Positions 26,864 to 36,400 of a stretch of 64,000 nucleotides of DNA are shown here, one piece after another. A program made the translations under genes and the position numbers. The first letter of the stretch is position 1, and the number at the start of each line of letters is the position of its first letter. Location: contig NZ_JABWDU010000013.1 of assembly GCF_013371465.1 (NCBI RefSeq), positions 27,310 through 91,309 of the forward strand, in the 5' to 3' direction. Origin of the DNA: Ensifer oleiphilus (GTDB lineage: Bacteria; Pseudomonadota; Alphaproteobacteria; Rhizobiales; Rhizobiaceae). Under the pieces are notes generated by a model, which saw only the letters and a program-made list of their open reading frames with translations, was not told the origin of the DNA and made no database searches.

Positions 26864-29578
26864 TCAGGCTTCGTAGATGCCGTGGCAGTGTTTGTACTTC
26901 TTGCCGGAGCCGCATGGGCAGGCCTCGTTGCGCGAGACCTTGCCCCAGGTCGACGGATCGGCCGGGTTGCGGTTTTCCGGAGCGACAGCCAGCAGCGAAC
27001 CGGAGCTGCCGCCAAAATCGTCTTCGCCGGTCAACGGGTCGATATGGTGCCCTTCCATCATCGGCGGAACCGGCTGCGGCGCCTCGGCTGCCTCGCGCAC
27101 CAGTTCGACGCGCATCAGCTGGGCCGTCACGGCCTGGCGCAGGTTGCCGAGCAGTGCCTGAAACAGCTCGAAGGCTTCGGACTTGTATTCCTGCAACGGA
27201 TCGCGCTGCGCATAGCCACGGAAACCGATGACCGAACGCAGATGGTCGAGGTTGACGATGTGTTCGCGCCAGAGATGGTCGAGCGTCTGCAGGATCACCG
27301 AGCGCTCGACATACTGCATGATCTCCGGTCCGAAACGCTCGGCACGATCGGCAACGGCCCTTTCGGTGGCAGCCGTCACGCGCTCGAGAATATCGGCCTC
27401 GTCGATGCCTTCCTCGGCTGCCCATTCGACGATCGGCAGGTCGAGATTGAGGTATTGCTGCACGTCGGCCTTTAGGCCCTCGACGTCCCACTGCTCGGCA
27501 TAGGCGCGCTCAGGGATACGCTTGGAAACGATGTCCTCGATGACTTCGGTGCGCATGTCGGTCACGGTTTCGGTGACGCTGACGGCATCCATGAGCTCGA
27601 TGCGCTGCTCGAAGATCACCTTGCGCTGGTCGTTGAGCACGTCGTCGTACTTCAGAAGGTTCTTGCGGATATCGAAGTTGCGGGCTTCGACCTTCTTCTG
27701 CGCACGCTCGAGTGCCTTGTTGATCCAGGGGTGGATGATCGACTCGCCTTCCTTCAGGCCGAGCTTCTGCAGCATGCCGTCCATGCGGTCGGAGCCGAAG
27801 ATGCGCATCAGGTCGTCCTGAAGCGACAGGTAGAACTTGGACCGGCCCGGGTCGCCCTGACGGCCGGAACGGCCGCGCAGCTGGTTGTCGATACGGCGGC
27901 TTTCGTGGCGTTCGGTGGCGAGGACGTAAAGTCCGCCGGCGGCCAGCGCCTTTTCCTTCAGCCGTTGCACTTCGGCGCGGATCGCCTGTTCGCGTTGGTC
28001 GCGCTCAGGGCCGGGCTCGACTTCCGAGAGTTCCTGCTGGATGCGCATGTCGACGTTGCCGCCGAGCTGGATGTCGGTGCCGCGACCGGCCATGTTGGTG
28101 GCGATCGTTACGGCACCCGGCACGCCGGCCTGCGCAACGATGAAGGCTTCCTGCTCGTGGTAACGCGCGTTCAGCACCTGGAAGTTGTCGAAGCCCGACT
28201 TCTTCAGGAGGTCGGCCAGCTGCTCGGACTTTTCGATCGACGTCGTGCCCACCAGCATCGGCTGGCCGCGCTCGTGCGCCGACTTGATCTCGTCGATGAT
28301 GGCTTTGAGCTTTTCGCCCTGCGTACGATAGACCTCGTCATCCTCGTCGATACGCTTGATCGGCAGGTTGGTCGGAACCTCGATGACTTCCAGGCCGTAG
28401 ATGTTGCCGAATTCTTCCGCTTCGGTGGAGGCCGTGCCGGTCATGCCGCCGAGCTTGGAATACATGCGGAAATAGTTCTGGAAGGTGATCGAGGCGAGCG
28501 TCTGGTTCTCGGGCTGGATCTGCACCTTTTCCTTGGCTTCGAGCGCCTGGTGCTGGCCTTCGGAATAGCGGCGGCCCGGCATCATGCGGCCGGTGAATTC
28601 GTCGATAATGACGATCTCGCCGTTGCGCACGATATAGTCCTTGTCGCGCTGGAACAGCTTGTGGGCCTTGAGCGCGTTGTTGACATGGTGGACGATCGCG
28701 ACGTTCTCGATGTCGTAGAGCGATTCACCCTTGAGCAGGTCTGCCTGTCTCAGAAGGTTTTCGAGCTTCTCGGTGCCTTCTTCGGAGAAGTTGGCCGAGC
28801 GTTGCTTTTCGTCGATCTCGTAGTCTTCCGGCGAAAGCATCGGAATGAACTCGTTGATCGTGTTGTAGAGGTCCGAGCGATCGTCGAGCGGGCCGGAGAT
28901 GATCAGCGGCGTGCGCGCTTCGTCGACGAGGATCGAGTCGACTTCGTCGACGATGGCGAAGAAGTGGCCGCGCTGAACCATCTGCGCGCGTTCATACTTC
29001 ATGTTGTCGCGCAGATAGTCGAAGCCGAGTTCGTTGTTGGTCGCGTAGGTGATGTCGCAGCCATAGGCGGCCTTGCGCTGGTCGTCCGTCAGGCCATGAA
29101 CGATGACGCCGGTCGTCAGCCCGAGGAAGCTGTAGATGCGGTTCATGGTGGCGGCGTCGCGCTGTGCCAGGTAGTCGTTGACGGTGACGACGTGCACGCC
29201 CTTGCTCGCAAGCGCATTGAGGTAGACCGGCAGGGTCGCGACGAGCGTCTTGCCTTCACCGGTCTTCATTTCGGCGATGGCGCGCTCATGCAGGATCATG
29301 CCGCCGATCAGCTGGACGTCGAAGGGGCGCAGGCCAAGCACGCGGCGGGCTGCCTCGCGAGCCACGGCAAAGGCCGGCACCAGCAGGTCGTCGAGCGTCT
29401 TGCCGTCTGCGAACTCCTTGCGGAATTCCACGGTCTTGGCGGCGAGTGCCTCATCCGACAAAGCCTTCATATCGGCTTCAAGAGCGTTGATGGCATCCAC
29501 CCTGGCCTTGTAGCCACGCACACGGCGATCGTTGGAGGAGCCAAACAACTTGCGGGCTAGGCCGCCGAGACTGACCAT
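26864..29578 (-). CDS. secA: Preprotein translocase ATPase SecA
   Basis: Motor ATPase that drives secretory preproteins through SecYEG. 904 residues from the ATG at 29578 (AAGGA about 8 bases upstream; family members begin [10 protein letters not shown]). Walker A MKTGEGKT is near residue 101, the DEAD-like [16 protein letters not shown] near 205, the GMTGTA motif and the second RecA-like domain ([19 protein letters not shown]) follow, and the C-terminus carries the SEC-C zinc motif [13 protein letters not shown]. Transcribed divergently from the parvulin gene, with 245 bases between starts. Confidence 0.98.
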   Translation of the reverse strand: MVSLGGLARKLFGSSNDRRVRGYKARVDAINALEADMKALSDEALAAKTVEFRKEFADGKTLDDLLVPAFAVAREAARRVLGLRPFDVQLIGGMILHERAIAEMKTGEGKTLVATLPVYLNALASKGVHVVTVNDYLAQRDAATMNRIYSFLGLTTGVIVHGLTDDQRKAAYGCDITYATNNELGFDYLRDNMKYERAQMVQRGHFFAIVDEVDSILVDEARTPLIISGPLDDRSDLYNTINEFIPMLSPEDYEIDEKQRSANFSEEGTEKLENLLRQADLLKGESLYDIENVAIVHHVNNALKAHKLFQRDKDYIVRNGEIVIIDEFTGRMMPGRRYSEGQHQALEAKEKVQIQPENQTLASITFQNYFRMYSKLGGMTGTASTEAEEFGNIYGLEVIEVPTNLPIKRIDEDDEVYRTQGEKLKAIIDEIKSAHERGQPMLVGTTSIEKSEQLADLLKKSGFDNFQVLNARYHEQEAFIVAQAGVPGAVTIATNMAGRGTDIQLGGNVDMRIQQELSEVEPGPERDQREQAIRAEVQRLKEKALAAGGLYVLATERHESRRIDNQLRGRSGRQGDPGRSKFYLSLQDDLMRIFGSDRMDGMLQKLGLKEGESIIHPWINKALERAQKKVEARNFDIRKNLLKYDDVLNDQRKVIFEQRIELMDAVSVTETVTDMRTEVIEDIVSKRIPERAYAEQWDVEGLKADVQQYLNLDLPIVEWAAEEGIDEADILERVTAATERAVADRAERFGPEIMQYVERSVILQTLDHLWREHIVNLDHLRSVIGFRGYAQRDPLQEYKSEAFELFQALLGNLRQAVTAQLMRVELVREAAEAPQPVPPMMEGHHIDPLTGEDDFGGSSGSLLAVAPENRNPADPSTWGKVSRNEACPCGSGKKYKHCHGIYEA

Positions 29579-29823
29579 ACGAATGGTCCTTTCTTTTTTG
29601 TTGCCTTGGGTTCCACTGGCCGCACCGTCCAAAACCGCGCAATGCCGTGAAACGCCCGGAAACTGTTCTGGACGCGAGGTTGCGTGACAGATAAGAGGGG
29701 GGTCGAATTATGTCAACGCACTTGCGTGGCCGGACGGCTACAGAACCGCCACATTCTGGTGGTGTTCAGCCGCCACGAGGCCGACGCAATCGCGTTGATG
29801 GCCAAAGGTGAAAGGTTACGAGC

Positions 29824-30681
29824 ATGTCGAAGTTGAAGACCCTGGCCGCTGCGGCCCTGGTTGCGGCGATCGCCGTTCATGGTGTCGCGCGCGCCGAAGA
29901 TGCGGACCCGGTCATCGCCACGGTCGGTGGCGAGGAAGTGCGCCAGTCCGAGCTCAATCTCGCCCTTGGCGGTCTCGATCCGCAGCTCCAGCAGATGCCG
30001 GAAGAGCAGAAGCGCGCAGCAGCACTTTCGGCCGTCATCGACGTCAAGCTTCTGTCGAAGACAGCCGAGAAGGAAGGCCTTCAGGACGACGCGGCCTTCA
30101 AGCAGCGTCTCGCCTACCTGACCGAGCGCGAACTGCACAACGCCTTCTTCAAGAAGCACGTCGTCGACGCTATCACCAAGGAAGAGGTGAAGGCGCGCTA
30201 CGACAAGGAAATTGCCGCCGTTCCGGTGCAGGAAGAGGTCAAGGCACGCCATATCCTCGTCAAGACCGAGGAAGAAGCCAAGGAAATCATCAAGGAACTC
30301 GACGCCGGCAAGAGCTTCGTCGAGCTGGCCAAGGCCAAGTCCTCCGACCCGAACAAGGACGACGGTGGCGACCTCGGCTACTTCACCAAGGGCCGCATGG
30401 TTCCGGAATTCGAAGCGGTCGTGTTCACGCTCGACAAGGGCGCCTACACCAAGACGCCGGTGAAGACGCAGTTCGGTTTCCACGTCATCCTGGTCGAAGA
30501 CAAGCGCCCGCAGGCCCCGCCGGCACTGGAGCAGGTCGAGCCGCAGGTTCGTCAGCTTGTCATGCGCGACAAATACGTTGAGCTGCTTGCTGCTGCCAAG
30601 AAGGATGCCGGTGTCGAGATTTCCGATCCGGCTCTGAAGAAGGCCTATGACGAGGCCAACAAGGCGCAGGAAGCCAAGTAA
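29824..30681 (+). CDS. Periplasmic parvulin-type peptidyl-prolyl isomerase
   Basis: Folding catalyst/chaperone of the PpiC/SurA-N type, 285 residues. A Sec signal peptide ([22 protein letters not shown]) cleaves near residue 24. A SurA_N-like helical region (residues about 30-130) is followed by the parvulin domain from about 140 ([46 protein letters not shown]). The C-terminus is lysine-rich. Located opposite secA, which fits a role in folding of exported proteins. A terminator follows. Confidence 0.92.
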   Translation: MSKLKTLAAAALVAAIAVHGVARAEDADPVIATVGGEEVRQSELNLALGGLDPQLQQMPEEQKRAAALSAVIDVKLLSKTAEKEGLQDDAAFKQRLAYLTERELHNAFFKKHVVDAITKEEVKARYDKEIAAVPVQEEVKARHILVKTEEEAKEIIKELDAGKSFVELAKAKSSDPNKDDGGDLGYFTKGRMVPEFEAVVFTLDKGAYTKTPVKTQFGFHVILVEDKRPQAPPALEQVEPQVRQLVMRDKYVELLAAAKKDAGVEISDPALKKAYDEANKAQEAK

Positions 30682-30739
30682 TTTTTCGACAGACGGGCCC
30701 CGTCCAAGGGCAGGGCTCGTCGATCAACGTTTCTTGTCG

Positions 30740-30769
30740 ATGCCCGACGGCTGAAAGCCGTTCGGGCAT
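30740..30769 (+). terminator. Terminator after the parvulin gene
   Basis: Twelve-base-pair stem ATGCCCGACGGC / GCCG-T-TCGGGCAT with one bulged T and loop TGAAA, followed by TTTGTC. Confidence 0.65.
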
Positions 30770-30815
30770 TTGTCGCAACTTCACCTTGATCCCACGTTCT
30801 TCAGGCAGGTTTCCC

Positions 30816-32057
30816 ATGTCCGGTTCCGTCTCTCCGCTCGCTCCAAAAACGTTTGTCGACATGCCCGCCCTGCGCGGCGTTCGCATGGCAACGGCCGCGG
30901 CCGGCATCAAGTACAAGAACCGTACCGACGTGCTGATGATGGTTTTCGACGAGCCTGCCGCCGTTGCCGGCGTGTTCACGCGCTCCAAGTGCCCGTCGGC
31001 GCCGGTCGATTTCTGCCGCCAGAACTTGGGCGGCGGTGTTGCGCGTGCGGTGGTCGTCAATTCCGGCAATGCCAATGCCTTCACGGGCAAGAAGGGCCGC
31101 GAAGCGACGGAACTGACTGCAAAATCGGCAGCGAAAGCCGTCGGTTGCGCCGAGAGCGAGGTGTTTCTTGCCTCGACCGGCGTCATCGGCGAACCGCTGG
31201 ACGCGACGAAGTTTGCGGGCGTGCTCGACGATCTCGCCACCGCCGGCACGGAAGCTTTCTGGTTTGAGGCCGCCAAGGCGATCATGACGACGGACACCTA
31301 TCCGAAGGTCGCCACGCGCAGCGCCGAGATCGGTGGCGTCAAGGTCACGATCAACGGTATCGCCAAGGGTGCCGGCATGATCGCGCCTGACATGGCGACC
31401 ATGCTCTCGTTCGTCGTTACCGATGCCGACATCGCGCCTGCGGCATTGCAGGCGCTGCTTTCGGCCGGCGTCGGCCCGACGTTCAATTCGGTCACGGTCG
31501 ACAGCGACACCTCGACGTCTGATACGCTGATGCTGTTTGCGACCGGTGCTGCCGCTGCCGACGGCCAGCAGAGGGTGACGGACGCGTCCGACGCGAAGCT
31601 CGACGCCTTCCGCACGGCGCTCAACGACCTGCTGCGCGATCTTGCACTCCAGGTCGTTCGCGACGGCGAGGGTGCGCGCAAGATGGTTGCCGTTACGGTG
31701 GAAGGTGCCGAAAACGATGCGGCTGCCAAGCGCATTGCGCTTTCGATCGCCAATTCGCCGCTGGTCAAGACGGCGGTTGCCGGCGAGGACGCCAATTGGG
31801 GACGCGTGGTCATGGCCGTCGGCAAGGCCGGAGAAATGGCCGAGCGCGACCGGCTGGCGATCTGGTTCGGCGACGTGCGGGTGGCCGTCGACGGCGAGCG
31901 GGATCCGACCTATTCGGAAGCGGCCGCAACGGCTGTCATGAAGGCGCAGGATATCCCGATCCGCGTCGAAATCGGGCTTGGTTCGGGGCGTGCGACGGTC
32001 TTTACCTGCGACCTCACCAAGGAATATGTGGAGATCAACGGCGACTACAGGAGTTGA
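30816..32057 (+). CDS. argJ: Bifunctional ornithine acetyltransferase / N-acetylglutamate synthase
   Basis: Recycles the acetyl group between N-acetylornithine and glutamate in arginine synthesis. 413 residues from the ATG at 30816. The self-cleaving Ntn-type motif [16 protein letters not shown] places the nucleophile threonine at T195, where the precursor splits into alpha and beta chains. [12 protein letters not shown] and the ending [17 protein letters not shown] are family hallmarks. Whether it is bifunctional or monofunctional cannot be read from the sequence. Followed by GNAT and mutT genes on the same strand. Confidence 0.96.
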   Translation: MSGSVSPLAPKTFVDMPALRGVRMATAAAGIKYKNRTDVLMMVFDEPAAVAGVFTRSKCPSAPVDFCRQNLGGGVARAVVVNSGNANAFTGKKGREATELTAKSAAKAVGCAESEVFLASTGVIGEPLDATKFAGVLDDLATAGTEAFWFEAAKAIMTTDTYPKVATRSAEIGGVKVTINGIAKGAGMIAPDMATMLSFVVTDADIAPAALQALLSAGVGPTFNSVTVDSDTSTSDTLMLFATGAAAADGQQRVTDASDAKLDAFRTALNDLLRDLALQVVRDGEGARKMVAVTVEGAENDAAAKRIALSIANSPLVKTAVAGEDANWGRVVMAVGKAGEMAERDRLAIWFGDVRVAVDGERDPTYSEAAATAVMKAQDIPIRVEIGLGSGRATVFTCDLTKEYVEINGDYRS

Positions 32058-32146
32058 CGCCATTGTGAGCGGTTTTGTCGGGGCCCGCGGCGCCGAAAGC
32101 GGCTCGCATTGGCGGTATCCGGGTTTGGCCTGTTGGGGGTAAGCAG

Positions 32147-32965
32147 ATGACATCGAACGAGACTCAGCCCGGCGCAGGCGATGCCGCGGCTGGAGGCAAG
32201 GACAAGCGGATGGTTGATCTTCCGAGCGTGCGGCGGCTTGAGGCAGTCGGTTTTCGCGCCTGGCCGGCAGCATCGGTCCACTATGACGGCAGCTGGCTGA
32301 TCCGGCTGAATGCCGGCCACGATTCCAAGCGTCTCAATTCTGTCAACCCGCTCGATCCCTCGGATTACCGCGACATCCCGGTCCGGCTGGAAAAGGCCGC
32401 CAGGCGCTTTGCCGATTACGGGCGGCCGCTGACCGTGCGCCAGACGCCGTTGACGCCGCCGCAACTGATCGCCCACATGGACGGCGAAGGCTGGACTGCC
32501 TTTTCCCACAGCACCGTGATGATGGCTGACATCGCCGAGCGTGACTTCGGCGAAGGTATCGACCATCTGCCGATCAAGGATGTCGGCCGCTTCGTCGATG
32601 CGCGCATCCGCATCGGCAAGGACGACCCGAAAACCAAGGCCGCACTTGCCGAGATCATCAACGCCATCAAGCCGGAAAGCGGTCTGTTCCTGTTTGAGGA
32701 TGTGGAGAGCGGCCCCACGGCGGTATCGCTGGTCGTCCAGGACAACGACCTTGCCGGCATCATGCTGTTTGCCGTCGACGAGCACTTCCGCCGGCAGGGG
32801 CTGGGCAAGGCCATGCTCGACGTGTCGCTGCGCTGGGCCCGCCTGCGCGGCGCCAAGAAGGCCTGGCTGCAGGTCGAGGCAGACAACGAGGCAGCGCTGG
32901 CGCTTTATCGCAGTGCGGGCTTTTCGGACGTCTACAACTATCTCTACCGTACGCCGAAGGCCTGA
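32147..32965 (+). CDS. GNAT family N-acetyltransferase
   Basis: Acetyl-CoA-dependent acetyltransferase of 272 residues. The N-terminal half (RRLEAVGFRAWPAASVHYDGSWLIRLNAG) is shared with a rhizobial group of GNAT proteins; the C-terminal half has the acetyl-CoA loop VDEHFRRQGLGKAMLD (R/QxxGxG/A) and the ending ALALYRSAGFSDVYNYLYR. I chose the ATG at 32147 with GGGGG upstream. It lies 90 bases after argJ and 3 bases before mutT, so the three genes are probably one transcript. Substrate unknown. Confidence 0.86.
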   Translation: MTSNETQPGAGDAAAGGKDKRMVDLPSVRRLEAVGFRAWPAASVHYDGSWLIRLNAGHDSKRLNSVNPLDPSDYRDIPVRLEKAARRFADYGRPLTVRQTPLTPPQLIAHMDGEGWTAFSHSTVMMADIAERDFGEGIDHLPIKDVGRFVDARIRIGKDDPKTKAALAEIINAIKPESGLFLFEDVESGPTAVSLVVQDNDLAGIMLFAVDEHFRRQGLGKAMLDVSLRWARLRGAKKAWLQVEADNEAALALYRSAGFSDVYNYLYRTPKA

Positions 32966-32968
32966 CGC

Positions 32969-33382
32969 ATGGGTGCCACCGGAAAGAAGATCGTTCTCGT
33001 CGCCGCCTGCGCATTGGTCGATTCCGACGGTCGCATCCTGCTGGCGCAGCGCCCTGAAGGCAAGTCTCTGGCCGGCCTCTGGGAGTTTCCCGGTGGCAAG
33101 GTCGAGCCCGGCGAGACGCCGGAGGAAACGCTGATCCGGGAACTGGATGAAGAGCTCGGCATCCAGACCAAGGTCGCCTGCCTTGCGCCGCTGACCTTCG
33201 CCAGCCACACCTATGACGATTTCCACCTGCTGATGCCGCTCTATGTCTGCCGTCGCTATGAAGGTGTGGCGATCGGGCGGGAAGGCCAGGCGATCAAATG
33301 GGTGCGTTCCAAGGCCCTGCGCGACTATCCGATGCCTCCTGCCGACGAGCCGCTCATCCCATTTCTGATGGATTTGCTCTGA
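32969..33382 (+). CDS. mutT: 8-oxo-dGTP diphosphatase MutT
   Basis: Nudix hydrolase of 137 residues that removes oxidised dGTP from the nucleotide pool. A full Nudix box spans residues 43-65 (G43, E49, R57-E58, E61-E62, G64). The N-terminus VAACALVDSDGRILLAQRPEG and WEFPGGK match MutT. It starts 3 bases after the GNAT stop. The argJ-GNAT-mutT arrangement is common in rhizobia. Confidence 0.93.
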   Translation: MGATGKKIVLVAACALVDSDGRILLAQRPEGKSLAGLWEFPGGKVEPGETPEETLIRELDEELGIQTKVACLAPLTFASHTYDDFHLLMPLYVCRRYEGVAIGREGQAIKWVRSKALRDYPMPPADEPLIPFLMDLL

Positions 33383-33605
33383 ACCTACCCAAAAACCGGC
33401 CGATTATTAATCGATCGTTTATCTCCCTCCCGCAAAGATAGCTGCAATTCAGTTTCGATACGTGGCGTTCAGCGAACGGCGTATCGGTTTCGGGCAATGT
33501 GGCAGGACGAAGCTTGGGAAGGATGCTCCCGTTCGCCGCATCTTATGCGTTTGTGAGGCTGGGATGGTTGACGACGATTTCTGGAGGACGGTTCAGGAGA
33601 AGGAC

Positions 33606-33884
33606 ATGGTGACGAGCCAGTCCCGCCGGACAGGTGTGCTCAATCTGTCGCTGCTGTTTGGAACAGCCGTGATTGCGCTGACCCTTATCCTGACACCGAT
33701 GCTGTCTTCGAAGGCGGACAAGCGAATGCTCGCGAACACGCCGATGGACTACGACAATATTTCGACCGGCTCTATTCCCTCTAACGGCACCACCAAGCGC
33801 TACACTGTGCGCCGCAGTGTGCTGCAGGAAATGCCGGGCGCTGTCTGCATCATCGATGCCGACGGCAGCAAAAGTGGCTGCTGA
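33606..33884 (+). CDS. Hypothetical single-pass membrane protein
   Basis: 92-residue protein not assigned to a family. A hydrophobic segment (GVLNLSLLFGTAVIALTLILTPML) near residues 10-33 could be a TM anchor or uncleaved signal. The rest is hydrophilic (YDNISTGSIPSNGTTKRYTVRRSV) with cysteines in GAVCIIDADG and at the last residue. AGGAGA lies five bases before the ATG at 33606. The YDxxxTGSIP pattern recurs in small rhizobial envelope proteins next to pilin-like genes; it precedes an Flp pilin gene by 74 bases. Confidence 0.65.
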   Translation: MVTSQSRRTGVLNLSLLFGTAVIALTLILTPMLSSKADKRMLANTPMDYDNISTGSIPSNGTTKRYTVRRSVLQEMPGAVCIIDADGSKSGC

Positions 33885-33958
33885 TCTGGGCGGCGCGTCG
33901 GACTGGTTCCTTGCGTGTCTGCCGGTCGGGAGGCGAGTTCCAACCGGGCTGGGTACCT

Positions 33959-34132
33959 ATGAACACGTTGAAGCGCCTTATTCGCGATAGAAGCGCGGCC
34001 ACCGCGATCGAGTACGGTCTGCTCGCAGCGATCGTTTCCGTCAGCCTGCTTCTCGGGATGGAGCAGATACAGACAGCTCTTACGGCCATCCTCGAACTGC
34101 TGACGACGACATTCCAGAACGCCATGAGCTGA
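33959..34132 (+). CDS. Flp/Fap-type pilin subunit
   Basis: Prepilin of 57 residues of the Flp family (type IVb Tad pili). The short basic leader (MNTLKRLIRDRSAATAIEYG) contains the processing-site region and the conserved E-Y pair (AIEYGLLAAIVSVSLLLGM), followed by a second hydrophobic stretch. The usual Flp sequence is G-ATAIEYG; a G at -1 is replaced here by other residues, so processing is uncertain. No cpa/tad assembly genes lie nearby, so this is an orphan pilin. Confidence 0.88.
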   Translation: MNTLKRLIRDRSAATAIEYGLLAAIVSVSLLLGMEQIQTALTAILELLTTTFQNAMS

Positions 34133-34151
34133 CGATGGTCGGCCGGACGCT

Positions 34152-35051
34152 TTAGACCGGTCGTTCCTTCGTCCCGAGCGCCTCCGACAGTCGCTGCTTG
34201 GCCGAGCCCGGTTTCAGCGGTTTCTGCTGGCTTTCGTGCGGCGCCCAGCCTGAGAGATAGACGACCGAGAAGGTCGCACGGATGCGACCGTCCGGGTCGG
34301 AAAAGCGCTCGGCGTAGATTTCCGCGGCCCGCAGGAAGAAGCGTCGGGAAACGGGTGTCCGGCTGCGGGCTGCCAGCGGGCTGGTCATGCCCATCGCTCG
34401 CAGGTCTCTTATGAGCGCGAAGAGAGAATCGTAACGCACCGTATAGGTTTCCGCGTCTGCCACCGGCAGGGCAAAGCCCGCCCGCTGCAGCAATGCGCCC
34501 ATGTCGCGAACGTCGGCAAAGGGAATGACGCGTGGACTTGCGCCACCGGTCAGCTCGGCTTCTGCCGCAAGCAGCGCCTCGCGCAATTCGTTCAGCGTTC
34601 CATTGCCGGGGATCGCCGCCAGGAACAATCCGTCGGGCTTCAGTGCCCGGCGCGCCTGGATGAAGGCGCCGGGCGTGTCGTTGGTCAGGTGGAGAGAAAG
34701 GGGAGAGACGAGAAGATTGAGCGTCTCGGGCTCTGCGGGCACGCGCTCGAGCGGCGAAATCGCAACCGGCATGGCAGCCGTGCCGAAACCGGGGTCCGTT
34801 TCCACCCGCTCGACCGTTCCGACCTTGCCGGTTTCCAGCAGGCGCAGTGCGGTTGCGCCGGTGTAGCCGTGCAATTCCATCGCCTTGTCGAACTGGCGCT
34901 CGACCACGCTGACACGGTCGGCCAGTTCCTGTGCGACGATATCGAGGAGGAAGGCTGCCTTTGGGTCGGCATTGTTGAGTGCCCGGCGGCGGTGCGCCTC
35001 GACGAGGCTCTGGTCAAAGATGATTTCCACGGTACTGTGCTCCGGCAGCAT
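34152..35051 (-). CDS. Methyltransferase-fold protein (NDUFAF5/BioC-like), degenerate motif I
   Basis: 299-residue protein related to the SAM-dependent methyltransferase fold of NDUFAF5/BioC. Family features: FDQSLVEAHRRRAL at the N-terminus, SPLSLHLTNDTPGAFIQARRALKPDGLFLAAIPG in the middle (motifs III-IV), and LREALLAAEAELTGGASPRV. The glycine-rich SAM loop (motif I, GxGxG) is missing: the corresponding stretch reads HGYTGATALRLLETGKVG. Start at 35051 with GGGGAGG five bases upstream. Mitochondrial NDUFAF5 hydroxylates a complex I subunit, so a complex I role is possible. Confidence 0.75.
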   Translation of the reverse strand: MLPEHSTVEIIFDQSLVEAHRRRALNNADPKAAFLLDIVAQELADRVSVVERQFDKAMELHGYTGATALRLLETGKVGTVERVETDPGFGTAAMPVAISPLERVPAEPETLNLLVSPLSLHLTNDTPGAFIQARRALKPDGLFLAAIPGNGTLNELREALLAAEAELTGGASPRVIPFADVRDMGALLQRAGFALPVADAETYTVRYDSLFALIRDLRAMGMTSPLAARSRTPVSRRFFLRAAEIYAERFSDPDGRIRATFSVVYLSGWAPHESQQKPLKPGSAKQRLSEALGTKERPV

Positions 35052-35204
35052 GATGGCCTCCCCGGATCGGAACCGATTCACAAAGAGAAATCATGCCGAA
35101 ATTCAAAGTGCTGCGGCGACATCAGCGCATCCGAAATGGCGCGCAGCGCTGCAGCGTGTTCCAGCGACCTGCAAAGAAACCCACACGACGGTAAAGTCAA
35201 CCAT

Positions 35205-35981
35205 ATGAACCGGGAAGAGCGGCAATTTGGAGTGGCGGGTGGCCTCGCCTTTCTGCGACAGGTCGGCAACGATGTCGTCGACCTCGTCTATCCTCCCGTC
35301 TGTTGCGGTTGTGGCCGGCTGATGGGGCGCCATCGGGCCGTCTGTGCACCCTGCTGGTCGACGCTTCAGCTTATCGAGCGGCCCTATTGCGAGATCCTCG
35401 GCCTGCCGTTTGCCCATGATCATGGGGAGGGGACGGTATCACCCGAGGCGATCGCCGATCCGCCGGTCTTCGACCGTCTGCGCTCCGTTGCCATCCACGA
35501 CGGCATCGCACGCGATCTCGTGCACGGATTGAAGTATCGTGACCGGACCGATCTCGCGCCCATGATGGCGGAATGGATGGTCCGGGCGAGCGACGGCGCG
35601 GTCGCCTCCGCCGATGCCATCATCCCGGTGCCACTGCATGCCTTCCGGCTTTGGGGGCGCAAATACAACCAGGCAGCAGAGCTTGCCCGCGCCGTGGCAG
35701 CGCTGTCAGGACGCCTCTATCTGCCGTCCACGCTTCGCCGCATCAGGCGCACGACCAAGCAGGTCGGGCTTGGCGCCAAAGCACGCGTGGACAATGTTCG
35801 CGGCGCCTTTGCCGTTGCCGAAAGCGGCAAGCGAGGTCTCATCGGAAAACGCATCGTGCTCGTGGACGACGTATATACGACTGGCGCCACCGTCTCGGCC
35901 GCGGCCCGCGCGCTGAAGCGGGCAGGGGCCGGACACGTCACGGTTTTAACCTTTGCAAGAGCCATGTCCGATCTTATATGA
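35205..35981 (+). CDS. ComF family protein
   Basis: Phosphoribosyltransferase-fold protein of 258 residues linked to natural transformation in other bacteria; role in rhizobia unknown. N-terminal zinc-finger cysteines (VCCGCG then CAPC), then IIPVPLHAFRLWGRKYNQAAELA and the PRPP-type motif IVLVDDVYTTGATV near residues 222-235. Divergent from the methyltransferase-fold gene; followed after 47 bases by grxC. Confidence 0.9.
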   Translation: MNREERQFGVAGGLAFLRQVGNDVVDLVYPPVCCGCGRLMGRHRAVCAPCWSTLQLIERPYCEILGLPFAHDHGEGTVSPEAIADPPVFDRLRSVAIHDGIARDLVHGLKYRDRTDLAPMMAEWMVRASDGAVASADAIIPVPLHAFRLWGRKYNQAAELARAVAALSGRLYLPSTLRRIRRTTKQVGLGAKARVDNVRGAFAVAESGKRGLIGKRIVLVDDVYTTGATVSAAARALKRAGAGHVTVLTFARAMSDLI

Positions 35982-36028
35982 CGAATGAAAGTCCGGCGTC
36001 GTTGCCGGTGAAGGAGCGGTTAGAAAAC

Positions 36029-36286
36029 ATGGTTTCGGTCGTTATTTATACGCGTCAGTTCTGCGGCTATTGCTCGGCTGCCAAAAAGCTTCTGGAGACC
36101 AAGGGCGTCTCGTTCCTCGAACACGATGCGACTTACGATCCGCAGGTGCGCCAGAAGATGATCGAGAAATCGCACGGCGGGACCACATTCCCGCAGATCT
36201 TCATCAACGACATCCATGTCGGCGGTTGCGACGATCTGCACGCGCTGGAGCGGGCCGGAAAACTCGACGAGATGCTGGCCGCCTAG
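36029..36286 (+). CDS. grxC: Glutaredoxin 3 (GrxC)
   Basis: Dithiol glutaredoxin of 85 residues, cytoplasmic glutathione-dependent reductase. Active site C12-G-Y-C15 and the conserved TTFPQIFI (cis-Pro) and VGGCDDL glutathione-binding motif. The ATG at 36029 is preferred; an in-frame ATG at 35978 that overlaps the comF stop would add 17 residues. In rhizobia grxC commonly follows comF. Confidence 0.95.
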   Translation: MVSVVIYTRQFCGYCSAAKKLLETKGVSFLEHDATYDPQVRQKMIEKSHGGTTFPQIFINDIHVGGCDDLHALERAGKLDEMLAA

Positions 36287-36302
36287 ACCTTTCCCGCTTT
36301 GG

Positions 36303-36325
36303 ATGGAGCGACAGAAACGCTCCAT
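36303..36325. other. Stem-loop between grxC and the nitrilase gene
   Basis: Perfect eight-base-pair stem ATGGAGCG / CGCTCCAT with loop ACAGAAA, without a T-run. It lies between two same-direction genes; a processing signal or weak attenuator is possible. Confidence 0.35.
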
Positions 36326-36400
36326 TGCCGTACTTCAAGAATTCCCTGATGGAAAGCCGGTACGGACTTTCCCGGGAATGCTCGCAGGAGCCCGATTGTA

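Noticed and set aside
27731..29560. 609-residue frame antisense to secA
   Set aside because: Same reason: mirror of a highly biased gene without family motifs.
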